The notes under the pieces were generated by a model, which was not told the DNA's origin, ran no database searches, and worked only from the letters and a program-made list of their open reading frames with translations. The position numbers were made by a program, and so were the translations under genes. This document shows, piece after piece, positions 54,467 through 63,498 of a DNA stretch of 64,000 nt. Position 1 is the stretch's first letter; each line of letters opens with the position of its first letter. The stretch lies in contig NZ_LNXV01000033.1 in the NCBI RefSeq assembly GCF_001467025.1, positions 1-64,000 on the forward strand. The letters are read 5' to 3'. The DNA comes from Legionella brunensis (GTDB lineage: Bacteria; Pseudomonadota; Gammaproteobacteria; Legionellales; Legionellaceae).

Positions 54467-56476
54467 CTATTGTCTGGATGTTTCAAGATAAGCTTTAAAG
54501 GTGGTAAGGTCCTTGATGACTTCCAGACATTGTTGTCCTTTACACACATAAGCGCAACATTTTCCCTCAGGTTTTTTAAGCACAAGAGCTTCTGGCAATG
54601 CTGTTGCTTTGCTTGGAATAGCAAATACATAATTATTTACTGTCTTCGCACAAGCTCGCCAAATTTTTACTTCGGCTTGTTCTCCGCGAATAATAATAAT
54701 TTCAGGTGGATTTAAATAGTCGTTTAATCCCAATAACAACGAACAATGTTCAGCTGGATAGCGAATTAACATTGTCCATGCAGCTTTTAGCGTTTGTTCT
54801 GCCGCTTCTGTGTAACGAATTTCATCTAACAAATGACCCAAAATAAACAGAGAGTGCACTAGCACACCATTCCCAGAGGGTATAGCATCATCCATCATTG
54901 GTTTGGGGCGATATAATAATTTTTCGTGGTTTTCTCCTGTAAAAAAGAATCCACCCGATGTTTCGTCAGTAAAGTTAGTCAAAATTGTTTCTGCTATTTC
55001 AATGGCAAATAATAAATGATCGGTATTCCATGATACTTCCAAGGCAGTGATTAATGCGTCTAATAAGAAAGCATAATCATCAAGGTATGCTAAAAGATAA
55101 GCATTACCGTTTTTGTAACTGGCTGATAAATGTTGGCCACTCCAAAGTTTTGTTTGGATGAAGTTAAGAGCCTGTTGTGCAGAAGCGATATATTTTTCGT
55201 TATTAAGATGATTTCCCGCTAGTAACATACCTTTAATCATTAGGGCATTCCAGGATGTTAAAATTTTTTCATCGCGAAAAGGTTGAGGCCTGTGGTTGCG
55301 TGCAGAAAGGAGTTTCTTCTTTGCTGAAGTAATTAAAGTATTGATCTCAGCTAAGGGAACATTTAAAAGTTTACTCAGTTTTTTGGGTGAATGAGCTCTA
55401 TAAAAATGCCAATGCCCCTCAAAATTAGGAGGTTTATCCAAACCGTAATAGAGGGTAATCACTGTATACTCCTCTTTGGTTAACAATGTTTGTACCTCAT
55501 TCTTATGCCAGCGATAGAACTTACCTTCCTCTCCTTCAGAATCAGCATCTAAACTCGAAAAATAGCCCCCTTCGATGGATTGCATGTCTGTTATGAGCCA
55601 ATCTGCGGTCTCTGCGATAATGGTATTAAATGAAGGCCGTTTATATTGCTTGCTCGCAAGCGAATAAAGCGAAAGTAATTGGCCATTGTCGTAAAGCATT
55701 TTTTCAAAATGGGGGATATGCCATTTTTGATCGACAGTATAACGATAAAAACCGCCTGCCAGGTGGTCGTAAATCCCACCATTAATCATATGTTTTAGTG
55801 TGTCCAAGGCTAGGGGGGAATTGTTTCTTAATAGGTATTCTAATTTAGCCGCTTGTGGAAATTTAGGAGCACCACCAAATCCCCCGTATTGTTCGTCATA
55901 GTTTTGCTTCAGAACATCCAGAGCTAGCTGTAATGGTTGAGCATTTAGAGATAAGCTGAATGTTTTATTTTGGTGTTGCAAGATTCTTTTTAATTCTTGC
56001 CCCTGTTTTTGAATATCCTCTTGCTGGTTCTGGTATAAGTTGGCAATTACATGCAGAATCTTTCTAAAACTGGGCATTTGGTAGCGTTCTTCCGGTGGAA
56101 AATAAGTGCCACTAAAAAAAGGAGTCAAATCGGGCGTTAAAAAAATAGTCAGTGGCCAACCGCCACCTTGTTGGCTCAAGTAATAATGTGAGGTTTGGTA
56201 AATTTTGTCTAAATCAGGACGTTCTTCTTTGTCTACCTTGATGTTAACAAACAATTGATTCATTAGTGATGCAGTGTCTACATCTTCAAAAGATTCATGC
56301 GCCATTACATGACACCAATGACAGGCAGCATAACCTATCGAAAGAAGAATAGGTTTATTCTCTTTTTGTGCCTTATCAAAAGCTTCCTTTCCCCAGGGAT
56401 ACCATTCCACTGGATTATGTGCATGTTGCTGAAGATAAGGGCTATTCTCATGAATCAAATGATTTACTTGCACCAT
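54467..56476 (-). CDS. Thioredoxin-domain protein of the YyaL/DUF255 family
   Basis: This 669-residue protein has an N-terminal DUF255 thioredoxin-like domain with CHWC at 52-55 ([16 protein letters not shown]) and the segment [13 protein letters not shown]. It is followed by a long (alpha/alpha)6-barrel-like region ([53 protein letters not shown]) related to N-acylglucosamine epimerase-type folds. The family is conserved from bacteria to human SPATA20; its function is unproven. The residues of a CxxC redox site are intact. No signal peptide. Confidence 0.9.
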   Translation of the reverse strand: MVQVNHLIHENSPYLQQHAHNPVEWYPWGKEAFDKAQKENKPILLSIGYAACHWCHVMAHESFEDVDTASLMNQLFVNIKVDKEERPDLDKIYQTSHYYLSQQGGGWPLTIFLTPDLTPFFSGTYFPPEERYQMPSFRKILHVIANLYQNQQEDIQKQGQELKRILQHQNKTFSLSLNAQPLQLALDVLKQNYDEQYGGFGGAPKFPQAAKLEYLLRNNSPLALDTLKHMINGGIYDHLAGGFYRYTVDQKWHIPHFEKMLYDNGQLLSLYSLASKQYKRPSFNTIIAETADWLITDMQSIEGGYFSSLDADSEGEEGKFYRWHKNEVQTLLTKEEYTVITLYYGLDKPPNFEGHWHFYRAHSPKKLSKLLNVPLAEINTLITSAKKKLLSARNHRPQPFRDEKILTSWNALMIKGMLLAGNHLNNEKYIASAQQALNFIQTKLWSGQHLSASYKNGNAYLLAYLDDYAFLLDALITALEVSWNTDHLLFAIEIAETILTNFTDETSGGFFFTGENHEKLLYRPKPMMDDAIPSGNGVLVHSLFILGHLLDEIRYTEAAEQTLKAAWTMLIRYPAEHCSLLLGLNDYLNPPEIIIIRGEQAEVKIWRACAKTVNNYVFAIPSKATALPEALVLKKPEGKCCAYVCKGQQCLEVIKDLTTFKAYLETSRQ

Positions 56477-56627
56477 AGATTAATACTTTGTTAAAAATTA
56501 AATTGATTATCTTAAATATAGCAAAACTCTTAGTAGCAAATCGCTTCATTTGCAGTAAAAAATAGATAATAATTTCAAAAGCCTTTGAAGGCTAAAGCCA
56601 AAGTAACTTTAACCTTCAAGGAAAGGA

Positions 56628-57497
56628 TTACTGACTGCTGGTGCTGGTAGCAGGCGTTGCGGTGGGTAATAAATATTTTTTGGCGAAGTCAGTACCAATG
56701 CATTCCCCAATTTTATGTCCCCAAGTATTCGCGCTATCCGAATTAAGAGTTGTTGGCAGATTGGAATATAATTCATTTTGGCATTTTTCAAAGCTTGCCG
56801 GAATTAAGTTAACGCATTTTGTATTATCAATACTACGATCTTCAAGTTTTTTCTTAAGAGATGGATCACCGAAGAATCCCTGACAAATCATGGCTGGAGC
56901 AAGTGTTTTGAGTTGAGCTAGCCATTGATCTCTAGAGATATCTGTAGATTGACTATCTGAACTGGTAGCTGGGGTACTTGAACTTATAGGTGAGCTTGGG
57001 CTTGTCGATGGAGTACTTGGGCTTGTCGATGGAGTACTTGGGCTTGTCGATGGAGTACTTGGGCTCGTAGATGATGGAGTACTTGAACTTGTCGTTTGAT
57101 CACTAGAGCTGGATGTACTAGCTTGAGGATTGCTCACAAGATATTTAGTTGCAAAATCAGTACCGATACATTCGCCAATGGTGTGTCCCCATTTTGCCGC
57201 ACTATCTTTATTCATGGTCGCTGGTAAACCAGAGTAGTATTGGGTTTGACATTTATCAAAACTCGCAGGAATCAAAGAAATACATTTGTCATTGTCTATT
57301 TTTAATTCTTCCATGCGTTTTTTTAAGGATGCGTCTTCAAAAAAGCCCTGACAGATAACACTAGGGGCAACAGCTTTTAACTTGCCTAGCCAGTCATCTT
57401 TGGTCATTTCTGTGGGAGCTGCAGCGGCTAGACCTTGTAGAGGCAATATTATTATTCCAAGGCCTACTAAGAATTCTAATTTTGATTTTGTTAACAT
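56628..57497 (-). CDS. Secreted protein with two copies of a four-cysteine domain and STP linker
   Basis: The 289-residue exported protein has a signal peptide ending at GLAAAAP. Two homologous domains of about 85 residues (about 33-120 and 192-280) share W...LK..AP..ICQGFF.D.SLKK, IDN.KC..LIPASF.KCQ, and WGH.IGECIGTDFA.KYL. Each carries four cysteines, probably two disulfides. The domains are joined by a linker of about 65 residues of Ser, Thr and Pro, encoded partly by a 21-bp DNA repeat. I do not know the family's function. The start is ATG 57497, with AAGGG about nine bases upstream; a longer frame from 57521 has no better site. It is monocistronic. Confidence 0.75.
   Translation of the reverse strand: MLTKSKLEFLVGLGIIILPLQGLAAAAPTEMTKDDWLGKLKAVAPSVICQGFFEDASLKKRMEELKIDNDKCISLIPASFDKCQTQYYSGLPATMNKDSAAKWGHTIGECIGTDFATKYLVSNPQASTSSSSDQTTSSSTPSSTSPSTPSTSPSTPSTSPSTPSTSPSSPISSSTPATSSDSQSTDISRDQWLAQLKTLAPAMICQGFFGDPSLKKKLEDRSIDNTKCVNLIPASFEKCQNELYSNLPTTLNSDSANTWGHKIGECIGTDFAKKYLLPTATPATSTSSQ
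57001..57063 (-). repeat. 21-bp tandem repeat encoding the Ser/Thr/Pro linker
   Basis: Three perfect copies of CTTGTCGATGGAGTACTTGGG stand head to tail at 57001-57021, 57022-57042 and 57043-57063. A degenerate unit lies on each side. Each encodes seven residues (S-T-P-S-T-S-P in frame), so copy-number change keeps the reading frame. Confidence 0.9.
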
Positions 57498-57707
57498 TTT
57501 GTTTATTCCCTTAATCATCATGTACCTTTACAAGAATAGACAAAAAACTTCATTTTTACTAAATATAAATTTGAGAACCCCAAAGATTTACGTTTTATTG
57601 ATTTAAAATTACTCAAAATGGAATTCAGATATCTTTCTTCACCTTGATTAAGTCGTATAATTATTGATTAAAAGTAAGATTAAACTGAGTGAGTTTCTTG
57701 GAAATTA

Positions 57708-58286
57708 ATGATTAACACGATTTCGATATCAAACATGCAAAAATTAGCACGCGAATTTTACGATAGAGATACAGTTACTGTAGCCAAAGATCTTCTTGGC
57801 AAATATTTGATTCATCATATCGATGGTCTTGCGCGTATAGGTAGAATTGTTGAAGTTGAGGCTTATTTAGGAGAACACGATCTTGCGGCTCATTCATCAA
57901 AGGGAATAACGCAACGGACACAAATCATGTTTGGTCCTCCTGGATATGCTTATGTTTATTTAATTTATGGGATTCATCACTGTGTTAATGTAGTTACGGA
58001 AAAAAAGGGTAATGGTTCGGCTGTCCTTTTGCGAGCTATCGAACCCATCCTCAATATTGGGGAGCGTACCCAAGGTCCAGGGTTATTATGTAGAGCAATG
58101 CAAATTGATAAACAATTAAACGGCCATGATTTGCTAAGCGATAATTTTTATATAGCCAAGTCTTTTGATGAACCGCGCATTACTATTTTAAAAAAAACGC
58201 GAATTGGAGTAGCGTATGCTAAACATTGGTCGAAAAGATTGCTGAGATTTTATATAAAAGACAATGAGTTTGTTTCAAAATTATAA
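57708..58286 (+). CDS. DNA-3-methyladenine glycosylase (AAG/MPG family)
   Basis: This 192-residue base-excision repair enzyme removes alkylated purines such as 3-methyladenine. It has the family segments LAREFYDRDTVTVAKDLLGKYL, RIVEVEAYLGEHDLAAHS, RTQIMFGPPGYAYVYLIYGIHHCVNVV and VLLRAIEP with GPGLLCRAM. Glu50 in VEVEAY is the expected catalytic base. GGA lies about six bases before ATG 57708; ATG 57735 (MQKLAREF) is possible. It is monocistronic. Confidence 0.93.
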   Translation: MINTISISNMQKLAREFYDRDTVTVAKDLLGKYLIHHIDGLARIGRIVEVEAYLGEHDLAAHSSKGITQRTQIMFGPPGYAYVYLIYGIHHCVNVVTEKKGNGSAVLLRAIEPILNIGERTQGPGLLCRAMQIDKQLNGHDLLSDNFYIAKSFDEPRITILKKTRIGVAYAKHWSKRLLRFYIKDNEFVSKL

Positions 58287-58453
58287 ATGTATCGGAAAAT
58301 CAATTAATTTGGAAACGCTTTTTAAGGTAATTTTATTTCCCAAAGGTAGATGTGCAATAATTATTCAAAATCATCTATATTTATTTATACAGTAAAAATA
58401 TAAAAATCAAAGAATGGGATTTTTAATTAAACTCCAGGGATAGGAGTATAGTT

Positions 58454-59602
58454 ATGAAGTCGACACCTATGATCCAACAAGAAAGTTTTTTACTTTTACT
58501 TCAAAGCTCAACTAAAGCTATTCCATTCAATATTTTTCTATCGGCTATTATCTGGGGATATTTGCTATATCGTGGAGCACCAATTAATACAGCAACATAT
58601 TGGTTTTTAGCAATTACAGTATTAAGTATTACGCGCTTGCTCTATAGTTGGCAATGTATAACAAAAAAAAAATACATTTCCTCAAGGAATACAACTATTT
58701 ATCTCTATACATTTATTTGTCTCACTTTTTTCATGGGTGGACTTTGGGGATTATGTTATATCTTTTTTTATTCTTACTTTTCTGAAATGCATCATAATGT
58801 GATTACTTTGGTTCTTGGAGGAATGGCGTCAGGTGGTTTGGCATCTCTATCTATTTACCTGCCTGCTTACTATGCCTACTTACTACCTATGTTTTTGCCA
58901 TTGATTATCTACAATGTTTCTTTTTTAGATCTTGATAAAAGTATATTAGCAGTCATGTTTATTTTATTTGTGATTATGCTAATGATTACAGCCAAGGTTC
59001 CTTCGCAATTACTTCATGAAACCATTATTCTTGGAAAAGAAAAAGACAAGTTAATTGATAAGCTTAACAAAGCAAATAATGCAAAAGATGCTGCTATAGA
59101 CGAGATTAATCGCATTTCCATTACAGATTCTTTAACAGGACTTTATAATCGTAGATATTTTGATAAACGCTTATCTGAAGAATTAAGGCGAGCGAAAAGA
59201 ATTAATCATGATTTTAATTTAATTTTAATTGATGTAGACAATTTCAAATCGATTAATGACAATTTTGGCCATCCTTATGGTGATATTTTTTTAAAAAAAT
59301 TGGCGATGGCACTAGAAAAAACCACCGTTAGAGCTAATGATGCAACATTTAGAATTGGTGGTGATGAGTTCGCTGCTATTATAGTTAATAGTTCACTCAA
59401 AGAGACAATTTCACTTTGTGAAAGAATACAAGCTCGATTCAAAAGGTATACTACTGAGCAAAGTTCTTTAAGTATAGGAGTTGTATCTGTTCCTCCTATA
59501 CCCTCAGATGTGGAAAAAGTAATTTCAGCCGCAGACAAGATGTTATACCTGGCGAAAAAGTCTGGAAAAAATAAAATACATTCAGAGAAATATAATGGGT
59601 AG
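58454..59602 (+). CDS. Membrane-anchored diguanylate cyclase (GGDEF)
   Basis: This 382-residue protein makes cyclic di-GMP from two GTP. The N-terminal 180 residues hold about six membrane helices in a MASE-like sensor. A short coiled coil follows (EKDKLIDKLNKANNAKDAAIDEI), then the GGDEF domain with the active-site GGDEF at 302-306. A complete product-inhibition site RxxD (Arg293, Asp296) sits five residues before it. The N-terminal sensor is not of a type I can name. AGGAG-type site near 58443. No EAL domain is attached, so it should only synthesise. Confidence 0.92.
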   Translation: MKSTPMIQQESFLLLLQSSTKAIPFNIFLSAIIWGYLLYRGAPINTATYWFLAITVLSITRLLYSWQCITKKKYISSRNTTIYLYTFICLTFFMGGLWGLCYIFFYSYFSEMHHNVITLVLGGMASGGLASLSIYLPAYYAYLLPMFLPLIIYNVSFLDLDKSILAVMFILFVIMLMITAKVPSQLLHETIILGKEKDKLIDKLNKANNAKDAAIDEINRISITDSLTGLYNRRYFDKRLSEELRRAKRINHDFNLILIDVDNFKSINDNFGHPYGDIFLKKLAMALEKTTVRANDATFRIGGDEFAAIIVNSSLKETISLCERIQARFKRYTTEQSSLSIGVVSVPPIPSDVEKVISAADKMLYLAKKSGKNKIHSEKYNG

Positions 59603-59663
59603 GATCTTATCCTGTAGATGGCTTAATCTTGTATCTTCTAAATAGAGGAAATATTCTCAACTT

Positions 59664-60668
59664 TTATGAAAAATATGACTTAAGAGGTGCCTCCTCTAAT
59701 AAATTCGTAATGGAGCCATTCTCATGAATTTGCCTGATTGCTTTTGCAAATAAAGGGGAGCTATCGAGAGTGACCATGTTTTTCAAAAGGTTTTTCTGTA
59801 AATGATAAGACGTGACACTGTTGGTAATGATGATTTTTTCTAGGTGAGATTGGACAAGCGTTTTATTGGCTTCCTCTGCAAAAATACCATGAGTGGCGCA
59901 AACAATAATGCGTTTAATTCCTTTTTTATGCAAAGTTTCGGCTGCAAGACTAATTGTGCTCCCAGTACTAATAATATCGTCAACAATAATGACTACTCCA
60001 TCTTTAATTTCCCCAACAATTTCATGACTACTAGATACTCCTTCCGTATTTCTTTTTTTATCTAAAAATGCCTTACTAATATCTCTATTGAGAAGTACTG
60101 AAAGTGTTTCTCTAAATTGTTCAGCACGTTTAATGCCTCCATCATCTGGGGAGATAACGGTGATCTCTTCATTTTTTACGAGATTTGCGATGTAGGGAGC
60201 GAACAAGACTCGTCCTTCCAAATGATCTGTAGGAATGCGAAAAGCATTCTGGAATGCCGCAAGGTTATGAACGTCTAAGGTAAGAATTTTATCAGTGCCA
60301 ATAGCTTCAAACAATTGAGCGATATATCTTAAAGTGAGGGGGTCTCTTGGCTGAGTTTTGCTATCTTTTCGGGCATAAGCAAAATAGGGTATCACTGCAG
60401 TGATTTGTTTAGCAGAGGCATCCTTTAAGGCACCAATAAAAAATAAAAGTCGGCATAGTTTATCATTGACGCTCTCTTTAGCATCGCTAAATAAGGATTG
60501 AACTAAAAAAACGTCTTGCCCTCTTACATTCTCAAGAGAGCGAACCTTATGCTCACCATCCTCAAATTCTTTTTCTTCATGAAGTGAAGGTTGTCCAAGC
60601 TGTAGGTGAGACGCTATTTTCTGCCCCCAATCCAGGGATGCATTCAGTGCAAAAAGCTTAATTCCCAT
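59664..60668 (-). CDS. Ribose-phosphate diphosphokinase (PRPP synthase)
   Basis: This enzyme makes PRPP from ribose 5-phosphate and ATP. The 334-residue protein has FxDGE-type (FEDGEHKVR), ATP/Mg region IPYFAYARKDSKTQPRDPLTLRYIAQLFEAIG, LDVHN with SPDDGG, and the PRPP loop VIIVDDIISTGST. It is somewhat divergent from the usual bacterial class I sequence, so it may be a second, non-housekeeping copy. GAGGAG precedes the ATG, and cysQ ends ten bases upstream, so the two form an operon. Confidence 0.88.
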   Translation of the reverse strand: MGIKLFALNASLDWGQKIASHLQLGQPSLHEEKEFEDGEHKVRSLENVRGQDVFLVQSLFSDAKESVNDKLCRLLFFIGALKDASAKQITAVIPYFAYARKDSKTQPRDPLTLRYIAQLFEAIGTDKILTLDVHNLAAFQNAFRIPTDHLEGRVLFAPYIANLVKNEEITVISPDDGGIKRAEQFRETLSVLLNRDISKAFLDKKRNTEGVSSSHEIVGEIKDGVVIIVDDIISTGSTISLAAETLHKKGIKRIIVCATHGIFAEEANKTLVQSHLEKIIITNSVTSYHLQKNLLKNMVTLDSSPLFAKAIRQIHENGSITNLLEEAPLKSYFS

Positions 60669-60678
60669 ATTAAACTCC

Positions 60679-61515
60679 TCACTTCAAAACATGATAAATT
60701 TTGTTTGCTAACTTATTAGTGGCGGCCACAAAATTGGTTTTAACAAGCGTTTCACCTTGACCATAAATAATTTGCTCCCCTGATGCAAGAAGGACTTTCC
60801 CACCGGCTTCCTGTAGAATAATTTCAGGGCCACAGAGATCCCACAAATGACAGCGACCAGAGAAGTTAAAATAAAGATCAGCCTCACCTTTAGCAATTTT
60901 CCCTAATTTAAGTCCTAGAGAACCGTATTTTAAGGTGTGGGAAATTCCTAATTGGTTGGCTACCTCCTGTGCCTTAGAACTCCAATGACTGCGGGATTGT
61001 ATCAAAATGGTTTGTGTCAAATCAGAAATAGCTCTCACTTGTAAGTTCAATGTTTCTTTCGAACTGGAATAAAATGCACCTTTACCTTGCGTTGCATAAT
61101 AAAGCTCATTCGTGTCAGCCTGATAAACGACCCCTAAACAAGGCTTCCCGTTAATGGCAAGGCCTAGCATAATTGACCATTCATTACTGCCCGCGATAAA
61201 ATCGTTTGTGCCATCAATAGGGTCAATAAACCATATACGCTTTGCATTGCTGTCTTCGGGGGGGATAGGTTCTTCCTCAGAAATAATCAGATCATTAGGA
61301 AAAGCTTGCGCAATTTCTTTCAAGAGTAATTGACTAGCTGCTTTATCAGCGTCAGTAACTAGTCCTAAATGCCTCCCTTTGTCATAGACTTTATACCCTT
61401 TGACGCGAATGGTTTGTACCAATGAGCCTGCTTGCTGGCTTAGATTGATAGCTAGCTCTAATTCTCTATCTAAAGAAACGTTTTCTAATGTCACATGATC
61501 CTGTTGCTCACTCAT
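60679..61515 (-). CDS. cysQ: 3'(2'),5'-bisphosphate nucleotidase CysQ
   Basis: CysQ hydrolyses 3'-phosphoadenosine 5'-phosphate (PAP), the by-product of sulfate assimilation and 4'-phosphopantetheine transfer, releasing AMP. The 278-residue protein belongs to the inositol-monophosphatase superfamily: the metal motif ISEEE near 79-83 and DPIDGTNDF near 98-106, plus WDLCGPEIILQEAGG. Motif spacing fits CysQ rather than SuhB. It is upstream of a PRPP synthase in the same operon. Confidence 0.92.
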   Translation of the reverse strand: MSEQQDHVTLENVSLDRELELAINLSQQAGSLVQTIRVKGYKVYDKGRHLGLVTDADKAASQLLLKEIAQAFPNDLIISEEEPIPPEDSNAKRIWFIDPIDGTNDFIAGSNEWSIMLGLAINGKPCLGVVYQADTNELYYATQGKGAFYSSSKETLNLQVRAISDLTQTILIQSRSHWSSKAQEVANQLGISHTLKYGSLGLKLGKIAKGEADLYFNFSGRCHLWDLCGPEIILQEAGGKVLLASGEQIIYGQGETLVKTNFVAATNKLANKIYHVLK

Positions 61516-61904
61516 GTCCTTGTATCCCCAAAATTTTCGGGCATTATTAGTATAGTGTCATATAATCATTCATACCTAAGAAGAGTCTAATTCTAACTAT
61601 GCCTGCCTTCAATTCAATTAACGAAAGCCAATTTTAAGGAAGCACATTATTTGGCTATTTTTTACTTCCCCGAATCACTGCAGTATCGATTGCTGTGTCT
61701 AGGTGATGCATTTATCATAGTTCGATTATTTTATGTGACTTTGAATATTAAATGTCCTTCTTTATAGACCTTGGTCAAAGCCACGGGGATTCGTAAAAAT
61801 GACTAAAGTTGAGATTAAACTATTTAAAATTATTAGCGCCCAGCTTGTAATTTATCTTTTTTCTCCGCAGATATTAGATAAATACCCTTAAAAAAGACTC
61901 TGAT
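61516..61904. other. 389-bp intergenic region
   Basis: This is the divergent region between cysQ (minus) and the Mut7-C gene (plus). It is AT-rich, with stop codons in all frames. I find no gene, no repeat and no hairpin I would trust. It should hold two divergent promoters, not resolvable by eye. Confidence 0.5.
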
Positions 61905-62654
61905 ATGATTCATCTCTATTTGCGTTTTTATGAAGAGCTAAATGATTTTCTTCCTATCGAGAGGCGTAAAAAATGCTTTATGCATAGTATTCGCTCTAAA
62001 GCTGCCATTAAAGATGTTATTGAATCTCTAGGAGTACCTCATACTGAGATCGAGTTGATTTTGGTGAATCAGCAATCAGTCGATTTGACCTACCAAGTTC
62101 AAGATGGTGATCGAATTTCTGTCTATCCCATGTTTGAAGCGTTCGATGTTACCGAACTTGTTCGTATCAGACCGCAACCCTTAAGAGAAACGCGTTTTAT
62201 TCTTGATGTGCATCTTGGGAAGCTCGCAAAATATTTACGCTTATTAGGTTTTGATACGATGTATAGCAAAGAAACTTCAGATGCTCATATCGCGCAGCAA
62301 AGCAAGATTGAAAAAAGAATTGTATTAACTCGAGATATAGGATTGCTTAAACATAAAAAAGTTACTCATGGCTATTGGATAAGAAATCAAAATTCAGTTA
62401 AACAAACTCAGGAAATATTAAACCGATTTGATTTGTATACGCAGTGCAAACCCTTTTCCAGATGTATGGAATGTAATGGATTGCTAAGTGCTATTACAAA
62501 AGAGGAAATTATTGCAACTCTTCTGCCATTAACTCAACAGTATTATCAAAACTTTATGTGCTGTAATAGCTGTCACAGAATTTATTGGCAGGGAAGTCAT
62601 TACCAAAAATTAAAAAGTCTAATATCACTATTTCTGTCTGAAACGAAAGATTAG
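61905..62654 (+). CDS. Ubiquitin-like (MoaD/ThiS)-Mut7-C RNase fusion
   Basis: The 249-residue protein has an N-terminal beta-grasp domain (residues 1-80, MoaD/ThiS-like with QVQDGDRISVYPMF), without the terminal GG needed for conjugation. A Mut7-C domain follows (about 95-245), a PIN-like fold with RFILDVHLGKLAKYLRLLGFDT, an acidic site in RIVLTRDIGLL and two CxxC zinc pairs (CMECNG and CNSC). Both parts occur together in a known protein family; the C-terminal domain is a predicted RNase by homology with eukaryotic Mut-7. Activity untested. Alone on its strand. Confidence 0.82.
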   Translation: MIHLYLRFYEELNDFLPIERRKKCFMHSIRSKAAIKDVIESLGVPHTEIELILVNQQSVDLTYQVQDGDRISVYPMFEAFDVTELVRIRPQPLRETRFILDVHLGKLAKYLRLLGFDTMYSKETSDAHIAQQSKIEKRIVLTRDIGLLKHKKVTHGYWIRNQNSVKQTQEILNRFDLYTQCKPFSRCMECNGLLSAITKEEIIATLLPLTQQYYQNFMCCNSCHRIYWQGSHYQKLKSLISLFLSETKD

Positions 62655-62724
62655 AAATTAAAGGGAAATCCTGACAAAATAAGTCTCATTTTTAAGAAAA
62701 TTTATTCAACCCAGGGAATATCAA

Positions 62725-63417
62725 TTGTCTCGCAGTGAACGCCTTTTTGAGTTAATCCAGATTTTGCGTCGCCATCGTTACCCAATTAGTGGTGCTAAAC
62801 TTGCAGCTGAGCTTGGTATAAGCTTGCGTACTCTTTACCGAGATATTGCGAGTCTGCAAGCTCAGGGAGCCCAAATTGATGGCGAGCCAGGAGTGGGTTA
62901 TCTATTGCGCCCTGGATTTATGTTGCCGCCACTGATGTTTTCGGAGGAGGAGATAGAAGCTTTAGTACTTGGTTTTCGCTGGGTGGCTAAGAGAACCGAT
63001 ATTAAATTGAGCTCTGCTGCCCATAATGCATTAACTAAGATTACAGCGGTTTTACCCAATGATCTTCGTCATCAAGCTGATACTACAACGCTATTAATTG
63101 CTCCCAGCCCGATTGTAGCTGATAGAGATAGTGAGCTTGCTCTCATTCGTCGGGTAATTCGAGTCGAACACAAACTTCGAATGACTTATTTTGATCAGCA
63201 AGATAATGAAACTGAACGCATAATTTGGCCTTTCGCACTGGGGTTTTTTGAGTCTGTGCGTATTATTATTGCCTGGTGTGAATTAAGACACGAATTTCGC
63301 TATTTTAGAGTGGATAGGGTAAGAAAACTAATTGAGGTAGCTGAACGCTATCCTGAGCGAAAGCAAAAGTTATTGAAAAAATGGCAGGAAAGGGAAGGAA
63401 TTAAATCTGAAAATTAA
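62725..63417 (+). CDS. YafY-type HTH/WYL-domain transcriptional regulator
   Basis: The 230-residue protein has an N-terminal winged helix (LFELIQILRRHRYPISGAKLAAELGISLRTLYRDIASLQ) and a C-terminal WYL domain (about 135-215, LRMTYFDQQDNET, IIWPFALGFFESVRIIIAWCELR, FRYFRVDRV). WYL regulators sense ligands or nucleic acids, and several control defence genes or DNA-damage responses. The TTG start at 62725 has AGGGAAT upstream. The frequent W-Y-L triad of the WYL domain is degenerate here. Confidence 0.85.
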   Translation: MSRSERLFELIQILRRHRYPISGAKLAAELGISLRTLYRDIASLQAQGAQIDGEPGVGYLLRPGFMLPPLMFSEEEIEALVLGFRWVAKRTDIKLSSAAHNALTKITAVLPNDLRHQADTTTLLIAPSPIVADRDSELALIRRVIRVEHKLRMTYFDQQDNETERIIWPFALGFFESVRIIIAWCELRHEFRYFRVDRVRKLIEVAERYPERKQKLLKKWQEREGIKSEN

Positions 63418-63498
63418 CAATCAACTAAGATCTATGAGGCTTGATCTTGATAAGACTATCTCATAGCATCAGTGGCGATATTATCTTAAGAGATTTGA

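Noticed and set aside
63432-63466. Inverted repeat CTATGAG/CTCATAG after the WYL regulator as a terminator
   Set aside because: The loop is about 21 bases and no T-run follows; too weak to call.
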